NCBI GenBank assembly: GCA_903901855.1
Contig: CAIUSP010000105.1
Location: forward strand, 1-49,290
From: an uncultured bacterium
GTDB lineage: Bacteria > Actinomycetota > Thermoleophilia > Solirubrobacterales > 70-9
Length of the DNA: 49,290 nucleotides
Direction: 5' to 3'
Under the pieces are notes generated by a model, which did not search any database, was not told the origin of the DNA, and saw only the letters and a list, made by a program, of their open reading frames with translations. Of the stretch, positions 1-6,441 are shown one piece after another (within the stretch, counting starts at the first letter, position 1; each line of letters begins with the position of its first letter). Position numbers and translations under genes: made by a program.

Positions 1-182
1 ACGCGTGGGGGACCGTATTGACACGGGTCGAGGATGGGGTGGGGGTGGCGGTCGCCGACTGCGACCTCTCCTCCCTTGCCAGCGTGCGTGACCAGATCCC
101 CGCCATCGACTCTCGCCGACCGGAGAGTTACCCCTGGCCCGGTGTCGCCGAGATGGCCCTCGCGGTCCAGGGAGCGCTGTAG
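1..182 (+). CDS. C-terminal end of a carbon-nitrogen hydrolase (nitrilase/omega-amidase family), partial
   Basis: The reading frame is open from the left edge (codons start at base 3) to the TAG at 180-182, leaving 59 residues. The tail reads AWGTVLTRVEDG, then VAVADCDLSSLASVRDQIPA and DSRRPESY. This is the typical end of the nitrilase superfamily, where a strand giving V-x-D-x-D-L precedes a helix with V-R-x-x-x-P and an R-R-P-x-x-Y motif. These enzymes hydrolyse amides or nitriles with a Glu-Lys-Cys triad. The triad lies outside the window, so substrate and activity cannot be judged. The TetR gene starts 2 bp after the stop, so the two are probably co-transcribed. Family assignment rests only on this tail. 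Confidence 0.7.
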   Translation, partial: AWGTVLTRVEDGVGVAVADCDLSSLASVRDQIPAIDSRRPESYPWPGVAEMALAVQGAL

Positions 183-184
183 CG

Positions 185-802
185 ATGGCGAGCGAGAAGG
201 CCGCCGACAAGCGCCGATCGATCCTCGAGGCCGCTACCAAGGTCTTCGCCGAGAAGGGCTTCCACGCATCACGTGTCTCGGACATCGCCAGCGAAGCCGG
301 TGTCGCTCACGGGTTGGTCTACCACTACTTCGACTCGAAGGAGCAGATGCTCAACGAACTCTTCAGCGACCGTTGGTCGCTCCTGCTCGCTGCGATGGCA
401 GAGGCGGACGAGACCCTCGAGACCCCGCGCGAGAAGCTCGCCGCCGCCGCCGCATTCATCGTCGACAGCTATCGCCATCAGCCCGAGGTGATGAAGGTCG
501 TGATCGTCGAGGTAACCCGGGCGGCGAACTCGTTCGGTCGCATACATCTGCCCGAGATCACCCGTGCCTACGACCAGGTTGCCTCGTTCGTCGAGCAGGC
601 CCAGCAGAAGGGTGAGATGCGAAATGACGTCTCTTCGACCGACGCATCACTCCTCTTCTTCGGTGCGGTGGAGCAGTTCCTCTCCGGTTGGATCTTCGAG
701 CTGGTTCCGGCCAACGAGGAGGAGTTCGACCGGGCGAAGGAACTGGTGGTCGACACGATCTACCGTGGCCTCGCTCCGATCTCCGAGCCTGTCGGTGATT
801 AG
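185..802 (+). CDS. TetR/AcrR family transcriptional regulator
   Basis: A 205-residue protein with a TetR helix-turn-helix at about residues 8-55 (RRSILEAATKVFAEKGF, then VSDIASEAGVAHGLVYHYF). The C-terminal two thirds is a helical ligand-binding domain of normal length, similar in feel to the fatty-acid-responsive FadR/AcrR subgroups. TetR proteins are usually dimeric repressors released from palindromic operators by a small ligand. The gene starts 2 bp after the amidase stop and has no promoter of its own that I can see. Its ligand and targets are unknown. A TetR-size perfect palindrome lies upstream of the acyl-CoA dehydrogenase at 38908-38927, but nothing in the sequence links the two. Confidence 0.9.
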   Translation: MASEKAADKRRSILEAATKVFAEKGFHASRVSDIASEAGVAHGLVYHYFDSKEQMLNELFSDRWSLLLAAMAEADETLETPREKLAAAAAFIVDSYRHQPEVMKVVIVEVTRAANSFGRIHLPEITRAYDQVASFVEQAQQKGEMRNDVSSTDASLLFFGAVEQFLSGWIFELVPANEEEFDRAKELVVDTIYRGLAPISEPVGD

Positions 803-836
803 AAGGATCCCTCCCGCGTTTTCGGCCTCAGGCTGG

Positions 837-842
837 TTTACT
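837..842 (+). promoter_or_regulatory. weak candidate -10 box for the small envelope gene cluster
   Basis: TTTACT lies 8 nt before the GTG at 851. This matches the spacing of other start-proximal -10 boxes in the window but lacks the A at position 2. It is the main reason for preferring the 851 start over the internal ATG at 917. Confidence 0.3.
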
Positions 843-850
843 CAACGGGC

Positions 851-1039
851 GTGTCCCTGACTTCGACAAGCGAGCGAGTCTCGAGCTCCGTGCCCGGCAC
901 CGAGCAAGAGAACGAGATGGTCAGACGGCTCGTCTGGACCGGTCTCACGGTGACCACCAGCGCCCTTGCGGCCCTGTTGGCCCGCAGGGCCTCCGCCGCG
1001 ATCTGGAAGCGCGCATTCAACGAGGAGCCGCCCGAGTGA
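851..1039 (+). CDS. small DUF4235-like membrane protein
   Basis: A 62-residue protein (40 residues if it starts at the ATG at 917). It has one hydrophobic segment, LVWTGLTVTTSALAALLARRA, followed by a tail ending W-K-x-x-F-x-x-E-P-P-E. The tail resembles actinobacterial DUF4235 proteins, in which a helix is followed by W-x-x-x-x-G-x-x-P-P. The GTG start at 851 is chosen because of the start-proximal -10-like box, so the N-terminal 22 residues are uncertain. Its TGA overlaps the GTG of the next gene (GTGA), so the two are probably translationally coupled. Function is unknown. Its place beside a holin-like and a DUF3618 protein suggests a small envelope or membrane-stress module. Confidence 0.6.
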   Translation: MSLTSTSERVSSSVPGTEQENEMVRRLVWTGLTVTTSALAALLARRASAAIWKRAFNEEPPE

Positions 1040-1602
1040 GTCAGCCAGAGGAACAGCCCAAGTCACCGGCGACACCCGGTGCAGCTGCTCAGAGTCCTCC
1101 CTCCGGCGCAGGATCGGGCGCAACTGCGGATTCCGGGTCTGCCGGACCGGCACCCCGAACCGGGTCCGATGCCGCGGGCGCAAGGGGACTCGATGACATG
1201 ACCATCGGGGAGCTCGCATTCGAGGTGACCGATCGGGCAACGGTGCTGTTCAGGGAAGAGATCGAGCTCGCCAAGACGGAGGTCTCCGAGAAATTCAACC
1301 GACTCGTCCGCGGCTCGGTGGTCGGAGTGGCCGCAGGGATATTCGCTGTCCTCGCCTTGATCCTCCTTATGCATGCGATCGCTTGGGGCCTCAACAGCGC
1401 GTTTTTCGGCAGTTCGTTCTGGGCCGGCTTCCTGATCGAAGCCGTGATCTTCATCCTCGTTGCAGTAGGTGCAGGCCTGTTTGCGCGGCGGTCCTTCCAG
1501 ACCTCCGCGCCGCCGCTCCCCGAGATGGCGATCGAGCAGGCCAAGGAGATCAAGTCCGATCTAGAGGGGTCGAGATCCACCAGCGGAGAGGTCAAGTCGT
1601 GA
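1036..1602 (+). CDS. phage-holin-like membrane protein (DUF1469/YqjE type)
   Basis: A 188-residue protein. Residues 1-50 are Pro/Ala/Gly-rich and low in complexity. The conserved part begins near MTIGELAFEVTDRATVLFRE and continues with an amphipathic helix carrying E-I-E-L-A-K-x-E-V. Two membrane helices follow (about residues 95-120 and 130-150), then a short hydrophilic tail. This is the layout of the bacterial DUF1469 'holin superfamily' proteins. They are chromosomal, usually linked to DUF3618 and DUF4235 genes, and are not evidence for a prophage. It starts at the GTG overlapping the upstream TGA, with GAGGAG 8 nt before. Its own TGA overlaps the next GTG. Role unknown. Confidence 0.8.
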   Translation: MSQPEEQPKSPATPGAAAQSPPSGAGSGATADSGSAGPAPRTGSDAAGARGLDDMTIGELAFEVTDRATVLFREEIELAKTEVSEKFNRLVRGSVVGVAAGIFAVLALILLMHAIAWGLNSAFFGSSFWAGFLIEAVIFILVAVGAGLFARRSFQTSAPPLPEMAIEQAKEIKSDLEGSRSTSGEVKS

Positions 1603-1856
1603 GCCAGGGAGATACGGATCCGCGGATCAGAAGGCCCATGCCGGCGCCAGGAGCGCGAAGTGCGGATCAGATCCGAGACGACATCGTGGTCCAGCGCTCA
1701 GAGCTCTCGGATTCGGTAGGCGCACTGAGGCAGCGTTGGACCGAGGCGACGGATCTCAAGCTGCAGGCTTCGAAGCACAAGGGCGAGTTGGCCGCTGGCG
1801 CTCTCGCGATCGGTGTGATCGCAGGGGTCGCGATCGCACTCGGCCGACGCAGCTAG
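1599..1856 (+). CDS. DUF3618 domain protein
   Basis: An 85-residue protein starting at the GTG that overlaps the upstream stop. Residues 22-50 carry the DUF3618 signature: ARSADQIRDDIVVQRSELSD, then a short helix with S-V-G-A-L. A single C-terminal membrane helix follows (LAAGALAIGVIAGVAIALG) and the protein ends in basic residues. DUF3618 proteins are small membrane-anchored actinobacterial and proteobacterial proteins of unknown function, usually encoded directly after a holin-like gene as here. The three-gene order and the two GTGA overlaps strongly support one operon. Confidence 0.8.
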   Translation: MSQGDTDPRIRRPMPAPGARSADQIRDDIVVQRSELSDSVGALRQRWTEATDLKLQASKHKGELAAGALAIGVIAGVAIALGRRS

Positions 1857-1875
1857 CGGCCAGAATCAGGGTTGC

Positions 1876-2745
1876 TCAGCGAAGAACGTCGGTCGGGACG
1901 TACTTCGTCGGGATGCTCCCGGTACCGAGCAGCCCGGGTCCACCGTGCGCACCCACGACTGGACCGATCTGGGAGATCATCAGAGGTTCGCATCCGTAGA
2001 TCTCGCGACAGGCCTCGGCCAGTGCATCTGCCCGCTCGGCGTCGTCGATGTGCTGGATCACCCAGCCGTCGGCGCCCGCAGCGTGACGCTCCTCAGAGAG
2101 GGCCTTCATCCGCTCGACCACCTTCTTCGAAGTCCGGACCTTCTCCCCTGGGGTCACCTCCTCTTCGAAGGTCAGGATCGGCTTGATCTGCAGAGCAGAG
2201 CCGATCAGAGCCTGAGCTCCTCCGATCCTCCCGCCGCGTCGCAGGTACTCGAGGGTGTCGGGGGCGAACCAGATCTTCAACTCCTCGCGCGCTGCCGTGA
2301 CCGTGGCGAGCGCCTCCGCCGCACTCTGGCCCTGACGCGCCGCTGCCGCTCCCGCCAACTGCATCATCCCTGTCCCGCCGGCAGCGCTGCGTGAGTCGAA
2401 CACCTCGATCCTCTCGCCCCCCTTGCCCTCTGACGTCAACTGCTCTTTCGCCTGTATTGCCGTCTCGTGAGTGCCGGAGAGACCTGCCGAGATGTGCACC
2501 GAGAGGATCTCCTTGCCCTCGGCGAGGATCGGCTCGTATACATCGATGAAGTCGCCAACGGATGGTTGCGAGGTGGTGGGCATACCTTCACTCGCCCTGA
2601 GTCGCGCATAGAAGTCCGAGAAGTCACCCATCTCGGTTTCCTTCTCGGTGACCCCGTCGAGGGTCACGTAGAGGCTGACCAACTCGATTCCGAGGTGATC
2701 GACGGTCTCGCTGGGCAGGTAGCCGGTCGTGTCGGCAACCAGCAC
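1876..2745 (-). CDS. DegV family fatty-acid-binding protein
   Basis: A 289-residue protein with the DegV fold. The N-terminal strand VLVADTTGYLP leads into the lipid-binding region, with T-T-S-Q-P-S near residue 60, I-S-A-G-L-S-G-T-H near 90 and D-S-R-S-A-A-G-G-T-G near 120. R-R-G-G-R-I-G follows, and the protein ends G-P-V-V-G-A-H-x-G-P-G. DegV/FakB proteins bind a fatty acid and, with the kinase FakA, deliver acyl phosphate to phospholipid synthesis. No FakA gene is in this window. I chose the GTG at 2745 because GGAGGAG lies 11 nt upstream. The frame stays open to a GTG at 2811, which would add 22 residues not expected in the family. Confidence 0.88.
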   Translation of the reverse strand: MLVADTTGYLPSETVDHLGIELVSLYVTLDGVTEKETEMGDFSDFYARLRASEGMPTTSQPSVGDFIDVYEPILAEGKEILSVHISAGLSGTHETAIQAKEQLTSEGKGGERIEVFDSRSAAGGTGMMQLAGAAAARQGQSAAEALATVTAAREELKIWFAPDTLEYLRRGGRIGGAQALIGSALQIKPILTFEEEVTPGEKVRTSKKVVERMKALSEERHAAGADGWVIQHIDDAERADALAEACREIYGCEPLMISQIGPVVGAHGGPGLLGTGSIPTKYVPTDVLR

Positions 2746-2824
2746 CGTGTGCTGCTCTCCTCCGCTCACCTGATGTGTTCTATCAAGGTTTCGGATCGAG
2801 GTGGCGCCCACCTCCTCCCTCGCC

Positions 2825-2830
2825 TACGAT
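2825..2830 (+). promoter_or_regulatory. candidate -10 box, leaderless start of the GST-like gene
   Basis: TACGAT is followed 6 nt later by the GTG at 2837. No Shine-Dalgarno sequence is visible between them. No convincing -35 box is seen. Confidence 0.45.
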
Positions 2831-2836
2831 CGCCCG

Positions 2837-3127
2837 GTGGATGATCCGGTTCAAAAGCCCTCGGGAGCGGTGCTCTACAGGTGCAGGGTGCCTGGTGATT
2901 ACCTCTGCCCGTGCGGAACGGTCGCGCGCAGGTTGCGCAAGTCGGCTATCCCCTTCGAGCAGCGCCGCGTTGCCTGGGGTCGGGGTTCGCGACCGGAGAT
3001 AGTGGAACTGAGCGGGCAGAGCAGGGTTCCGGTGCTGTTGCTGGAAGGAGAGGTAATCAGCGACTCCAAGCGGATTCTCGAGCATCTCGCATGGAAGACT
3101 TCCCAGCCGGACCGGGCTGGGGTCTAG
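2837..3127 (+). CDS. glutaredoxin/glutathione S-transferase N-terminal-like protein
   Basis: A 96-residue single thioredoxin-fold domain. It runs from a first strand AVLYRCRV through a Cys-rich turn (D-Y-L-C-P-C-G) and helix TVARRLRKSAIPFE. A cis-Pro region (QSRVPVLLLEGEVISDS) and the helix KRILEHLAW follow. The order beta-alpha-beta-alpha with V-P-V-L and a D-S motif is that of GST N-terminal domains. The Cys-Pro-Cys of the active-site turn is closer to a glutaredoxin. There is no C-terminal GST helical domain. It lies 12 bp before the IscA-like gene and among Fe-S and redox genes, so a thiol-redox role is plausible. Partner and substrate are unknown. The GTG start follows a TACGAT box. Confidence 0.7.
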   Translation: MDDPVQKPSGAVLYRCRVPGDYLCPCGTVARRLRKSAIPFEQRRVAWGRGSRPEIVELSGQSRVPVLLLEGEVISDSKRILEHLAWKTSQPDRAGV

Positions 3128-3130
3128 AAT
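3125..3130 (+). promoter_or_regulatory. candidate -10 box, leaderless start of the IscA/ErpA-like gene
   Basis: TAGAAT overlaps the TAG stop of the upstream gene and lies 9 nt before the ATG at 3140. The interval GCAGCGGCG contains no ribosome binding site. Confidence 0.5.
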
Positions 3131-3139
3131 GCAGCGGCG

Positions 3140-3520
3140 ATGAGTACTGAAACGAAGATCGATCCAGTCACCCTCACCCCTGCGGCGGTGGAGAAGGTCC
3201 GTGAACTCCTCGGCGGTGACGACGAGCAGGGTCGCGCCCTCCGCGTTGCCGTTCGCGGCGGCGGTTGCTCGGGCTTCCAGTACGCGCTTGCTTTCGATCA
3301 GGCAGACGAGGACGATCACCGATTCGAATTCGACGGTGTCCCGGTAGTGGTCGACAAGACCAGCATGCAGTTCGTCTTCGGATCCGAAGTCGACTGGGTC
3401 GACGGTCTCCAGGGAGCCGGATTCCAGGTCAACAACCCTAACGTGGTTGCTGCCTGTGGCTGCGGTTCCTCATTTCAGGTACGCGAGGAAGCGCCCGGCG
3501 AGGGCGCTCCAGCCGTCTAG
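3140..3520 (+). CDS. HesB/IscA/ErpA family iron-sulfur cluster insertion protein
   Basis: A 126-residue A-type Fe-S carrier. The three conserved ligand cysteines are all present: Cys43 in RGGGCSGFQY, and Cys106 and Cys108 in AACGCGSSF. The N-terminal helix LTPAAVEKVRELL and the F-V-N/Q-N-P-N strand before the CGC motif are standard. A-type carriers receive [2Fe-2S] or [4Fe-4S] clusters and pass them to apo-proteins. A CGFS glutaredoxin and BolA are encoded convergently a few bases away, and these families act together in Fe-S trafficking. The C-terminal ten residues (EEAPGEGAPAV) are a short acidic, Pro/Ala-rich extension. Confidence 0.95.
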   Translation: MSTETKIDPVTLTPAAVEKVRELLGGDDEQGRALRVAVRGGGCSGFQYALAFDQADEDDHRFEFDGVPVVVDKTSMQFVFGSEVDWVDGLQGAGFQVNNPNVVAACGCGSSFQVREEAPGEGAPAV

Positions 3521-3529
3521 CGAGAGTCC

Positions 3530-3949
3530 CTACTCCTCGATCTGGATCGGTCCGGATGAGGCCGGCGGCATCGCGCCGGGCGCAGGGGCATCAGGATTCG
3601 GTGGCGGTGCTTCCACACCGAGCAGGCCGGCGAGATCTCCGGACGCGTACATCTCCTCGACGATGTCGCAGCCGCCTACCAGGTTCCCCTTCACGTAGAG
3701 CTGGGGGAAGGTGCGCCAGTCTGCGATCTCGCCCGTCGCTTCACGGAGCGGATCCAGGGCCGGCAGCACATCGAGCGCCGCGTAGTCGGTGCCGAGCTGG
3801 TCGAGAATCCCGACTACCCGCATCGAGAAGCCGCATTGGGGCGCTTCGGGGGTCCCCTTCATGAACAGGAGAACCTCGTTCTCAGCGATCAACTCGCGGA
3901 CCTTCTCGGTCACCGTGGGTTCGTTTCCTGACGTGCCGGATTCGTTCAC
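3530..3949 (-). CDS. grxD: monothiol glutaredoxin of the Grx4 (CGFS) family
   Basis: A 139-residue protein with the monothiol signature KGTPEAPQCGFSMRVVGILD (active Cys39). The glutathione and cluster-binding elements WRTFPQLYVKG and GGCDIVEEMY follow, as in GrxD/Grx5. The family binds a glutathione-ligated [2Fe-2S] cluster as a dimer or with BolA. The last 30 residues form a Pro/Ala-rich tail (about 110-139) not needed for the fold. The gene starts at GTG, 31 bp after bolA on the same strand, but has its own TATAGT box 7 nt before the start. It can therefore be read both from the operon and on its own. Confidence 0.93.
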   Translation of the reverse strand: MNESGTSGNEPTVTEKVRELIAENEVLLFMKGTPEAPQCGFSMRVVGILDQLGTDYAALDVLPALDPLREATGEIADWRTFPQLYVKGNLVGGCDIVEEMYASGDLAGLLGVEAPPPNPDAPAPGAMPPASSGPIQIEE

Positions 3950-3956
3950 GGTTCTG

Positions 3957-3962
3957 ACTATA
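3957..3962 (-). promoter_or_regulatory. candidate -10 box, leaderless start of the CGFS glutaredoxin gene
   Basis: On the minus strand TATAGT lies 7 nt before the GTG at 3949. ATGACT, a partial -35 match, lies 16 bp further upstream. The box falls in the gap between bolA and the glutaredoxin gene. Confidence 0.5.
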
Positions 3963-3980
3963 CGGGTCGGCCGACGCCAG

Positions 3981-4220
3981 TCATCCGGCGGCGGGAAGCG
4001 AGGTCGTGATCGAAAGCGCGTGGATCGTTCCGTCGTCCATCCTCGTTTGAACGGCAGCCCTCACGAGGCGATGCTGGTCGATCGTCGTCAGGCCGTCGAA
4101 CTGAGGCGCGGCCACGACCGCCCGCAGGTGATCGCCGCCCCCCTCGTCGAGGACTTCGACGCTCGCCCCGGGGAGAGCGTCTTCGATCATCGACTGGAGT
4201 TCCGCAAGATCCGCCGCCAT
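3981..4220 (-). CDS. bolA: BolA family protein
   Basis: A 79-residue protein with the BolA fold. Helix MAADLAELQSMIEDALPGA is followed by strand VEVLDEGGGDHLRAVVAAPQF and a helix IDQHRLVRAAVQ with R-M-D-D-G-T-I-H-A-L-S-I. The H-A-L-S-I-x-T strand is the BolA C-terminal signature. BolA proteins pair with CGFS glutaredoxins to form a mixed [2Fe-2S] complex, which fits the glutaredoxin gene immediately downstream. The ATG shares its A with the TGA of fprA (TGATG), showing translational coupling. The frame is open further upstream but only through the 3' end of fprA. Confidence 0.9.
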   Translation of the reverse strand: MAADLAELQSMIEDALPGASVEVLDEGGGDHLRAVVAAPQFDGLTTIDQHRLVRAAVQTRMDDGTIHALSITTSLPAAG

Positions 4221-5626
4221 CAGGATCCCTTCGCCGCTTCGAGCATCTCGGGGATCGAGGTGAACTTGACCCGAGGGCGGCCCTGCGGTTCGCCGTTGGC
4301 GACCTCGGCTGCGTCGATCTTCTCCCACTCCTCGAAGGCGACGGCATCCGGCTTGCGCTCGGCCAGCAAGGCGGGCGTCGCCTCGCGGTCGTCGGCCAGA
4401 TCCGTTTCGAGGTGCTTGCCTGCGCCGATGTCAGCGAGGAGGTTGTCCGCGGTTTCTTGAGCGTCTTTCTTGTTGGTCCCGATGACGCCGGAGGGCCCCC
4501 GTTTGATCCAGCCCACCGTGTAGAGACCCGGAACCTGCTCACCGGAGTCGGGATCGGTGACCCTGCCCTCGACGTTCGAGATCGTGCCGCGGTCCTCGTC
4601 GAACGGCACTCCCTCCATCGGCACTCCGCGGTACCCGATCGAGCGGAAGATCAAACCGCACTCCAGCTCCTCGCGCTCGCCGGTGTCACGCGCCGTGATC
4701 CGGTCTCCGTCGGCGGTCAGCTCGTTCTTCCCGATCACCAGTCGTTCCACCTTCCCGTCGCCCTGGATCTCGACAGGGGAAGCGCAGAACCTGAGGACTA
4801 TCCGCTTGGGCTTTCCTTCCGGCTCACGACCCGCGAACTCCTCGATCATCTCGACGTTTCGTCGGCGCGTCGGGTCTCCGTCGTCTGAGTCGAGCGAATC
4901 CCGGCTGGCGGAATCGAGTTCCGCTTCGCCGGCATCGATGATCAGATCCGCCTCGAGCATCTCGCTCAACTCGCGCAGCTCCGGATTGGTGAAGGCGGCC
5001 TGAGCTGGTCCTCTGCGACCGAGGACGACTATCTCCTCGATCCCGCTGGAGGGCAGAGCTTCGATCGCGTGATCCGCGGTGTCGGTCTGCGCCAACTCTT
5101 CTCCGGTCAGAGCAAGCATCCGGGCGACGTCGGCTGCGACGTTCCCGTTTCCGATCACCACCACGCGCTTTGCGGACAGGTCGAATTCGCGATCGGCGAA
5201 GTCGGGGTGGGCGTTGTACCAGTTGACGAACTCGGTAGCGGCATGGCTACCGGGAAGATCCTCCCCGGGAATGCCCAGCTTGCGGTCGGTCGACGACCCG
5301 TAGGCCAGCACGATCGCGTGATACCTCTGCTGGAGCTCTTCGAGGGTCACGTCCTTGCCGATCTCGACTGCGCCGAAGTAACGGAAGCCGTCACGGGCGG
5401 CGGTGCGCTCGTAGACCCTGGTCACCGACTTGATCTTGGGGTGATCGGGGGCTACCCCTGCTCTCACGAGTCCGTAAGGGGTGGGGAGGCGGTCGAACAG
5501 ATCTACCTCGCAGGCGGGGTCCTCGCTCTTGAGCAGGTGCTCGGCCGTATAGAAGCCAGCCGGTCCTGAGCCGATGATCGCTATCCGGGCCGGGCTGTCG
5601 GGGCTTCCTGTGCGGGTCTCGTTCAT
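4220..5626 (-). CDS. fprA: FprA-like ferredoxin/flavodoxin-NADP+ reductase (adrenodoxin reductase type)
   Basis: A 468-residue FAD/NADPH enzyme. The FAD Rossmann motif G-S-G-P-A-G-F-Y lies near residue 19 and D-R-L-P-T-P-Y-G-L-V-R-x-G-V-A-P-D-H follows, a hallmark of mycobacterial FprA and adrenodoxin reductase. The NADP-binding motif G-N-G-N-V-A-A-D-V is near 157. G-R-R-G-P-x-Q-A-A-F-T follows, and the C-terminal FAD contact is G-W-I-K-R-G-P-S-G-V-I-G-T-N. It moves electrons from NADPH to a ferredoxin, useful for Fe-S biogenesis or P450s. I start it at the ATG at 5626. The frame is open for 33 more codons, but those are Pro/Ser-rich and overlap hemQ. It sits 46 bp after hemQ and overlaps bolA by one base. 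Confidence 0.92.
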   Translation of the reverse strand: MNETRTGSPDSPARIAIIGSGPAGFYTAEHLLKSEDPACEVDLFDRLPTPYGLVRAGVAPDHPKIKSVTRVYERTAARDGFRYFGAVEIGKDVTLEELQQRYHAIVLAYGSSTDRKLGIPGEDLPGSHAATEFVNWYNAHPDFADREFDLSAKRVVVIGNGNVAADVARMLALTGEELAQTDTADHAIEALPSSGIEEIVVLGRRGPAQAAFTNPELRELSEMLEADLIIDAGEAELDSASRDSLDSDDGDPTRRRNVEMIEEFAGREPEGKPKRIVLRFCASPVEIQGDGKVERLVIGKNELTADGDRITARDTGEREELECGLIFRSIGYRGVPMEGVPFDEDRGTISNVEGRVTDPDSGEQVPGLYTVGWIKRGPSGVIGTNKKDAQETADNLLADIGAGKHLETDLADDREATPALLAERKPDAVAFEEWEKIDAAEVANGEPQGRPRVKFTSIPEMLEAAKGS

Positions 5627-5672
5627 CAGAGGAGTCAGCAGCCTAGGCGATGGGGCAGAGGGTGAGGGGTGG

Positions 5673-6377
5673 TCAGTCGTTCTGTCTGGATGCGACAGCG
5701 GTCGCGGCGGTTCCGTCGAGGGCATCGACCGCTCTCGCGGCCGACATCGAGACGCAGGTGAAGATCGGCGTGTCCCTCAGCGTGTAGGCGCTCGACTCGG
5801 TCCCCCGAAGCTCCTGAACCAGTTCGAGGAACTCGTCGGGCTCGTCGCCCTCGAAGCTGACCACGAACTCCTGATCGTCGAGCCCGAACGAGTAGGCGGT
5901 GTTGATCGAGATCTGCGGGTACTTCCGGCCGGTCTCGATGTGGCCCTCCATGATCCTCCTGCGCTCTTCGAGCGGGAGCGTGTACCACTCGCGTTGTTTC
6001 TCGAACGGGTAGACGAAGAGGTACTTGCGGTTCGAGACACAGATCTCGTGACGCGCCAACTCCTCCGAGTACTCCGAAACCTTGGTCATCGCCAGGTAGG
6101 AGTAGGGGACATCAGCCCACTTGGCCAGCCCACTCTGCCCGAGCACGACATGGAAGGTGTGGATGTCCTCCAATACCCGGCTCTGGCTCAGCAGCATCAA
6201 ATCGGTGTCACCGCGGGTTCCGATGGTCGAGTAGGCCCGCAGCGAATGGTCCTGCGCGAAGTCCTCGCAAGCGGCTAGGAACTCCTCTTTGTCACGAACT
6301 CGTTCCTCCACGGGCAGCCGCCGCCAGGCCGGATCGATCTTGAAGAAGGTGAATTTCGCATAGGTGCCAACGGGCAT
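5673..6377 (-). CDS. hemQ: HemQ/ChdC coproheme decarboxylase (chlorite dismutase family)
   Basis: A 234-residue protein of the heme-dependent Cld/HemQ family. Motifs in order are YLAMTKVSEYSEE, then NRKYLFVYPFEKQREWY with the presumed catalytic Tyr near 123. G-H-I-E-T-G-R-K-Y-P follows with the proximal heme His at about 146, then Y-S-F-G-L-D-D-Q-E-F-V-V and YTLRDTPIF. In Gram-positives and actinobacteria this protein converts coproheme to heme b by two oxidative decarboxylations, the last step of the coproporphyrin-dependent pathway. No other heme gene is in the window. It heads the run hemQ-fprA-bolA-grxD, linking heme and Fe-S functions. A TAACCT box lies 8 nt before the ATG. Confidence 0.92.
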   Translation of the reverse strand: MPVGTYAKFTFFKIDPAWRRLPVEERVRDKEEFLAACEDFAQDHSLRAYSTIGTRGDTDLMLLSQSRVLEDIHTFHVVLGQSGLAKWADVPYSYLAMTKVSEYSEELARHEICVSNRKYLFVYPFEKQREWYTLPLEERRRIMEGHIETGRKYPQISINTAYSFGLDDQEFVVSFEGDEPDEFLELVQELRGTESSAYTLRDTPIFTCVSMSAARAVDALDGTAATAVASRQND

Positions 6378-6385
6378 GGAACCTC

Positions 6386-6391
6386 AGGTTA
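6386..6391 (-). promoter_or_regulatory. candidate -10 box, leaderless start of hemQ
   Basis: TAACCT on the minus strand is 8 nt before the ATG at 6377. It lies in the 64-bp divergent gap with the glycosyltransferase gene. Confidence 0.45.
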
Positions 6392-6427
6392 GTGGGCGCG
6401 AGGTCTCCTTCGGCTGTCAGCAGGACC

Positions 6428-6433
6428 TATACG
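6428..6433 (+). promoter_or_regulatory. candidate -10 box for the glycosyltransferase fusion gene
   Basis: TATACG lies 8 nt before the GTG at 6442, which selects that codon over the GTG at 6436. The last base departs from the TANNNT pattern. Confidence 0.4.
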
Positions 6434-6441
6434 CTGTGTCT

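Noticed and set aside
1036-1856. Holin annotation as a sign of prophage
   Set aside because: DUF1469 proteins next to DUF3618 genes are normal chromosomal genes, and no other phage gene is present.
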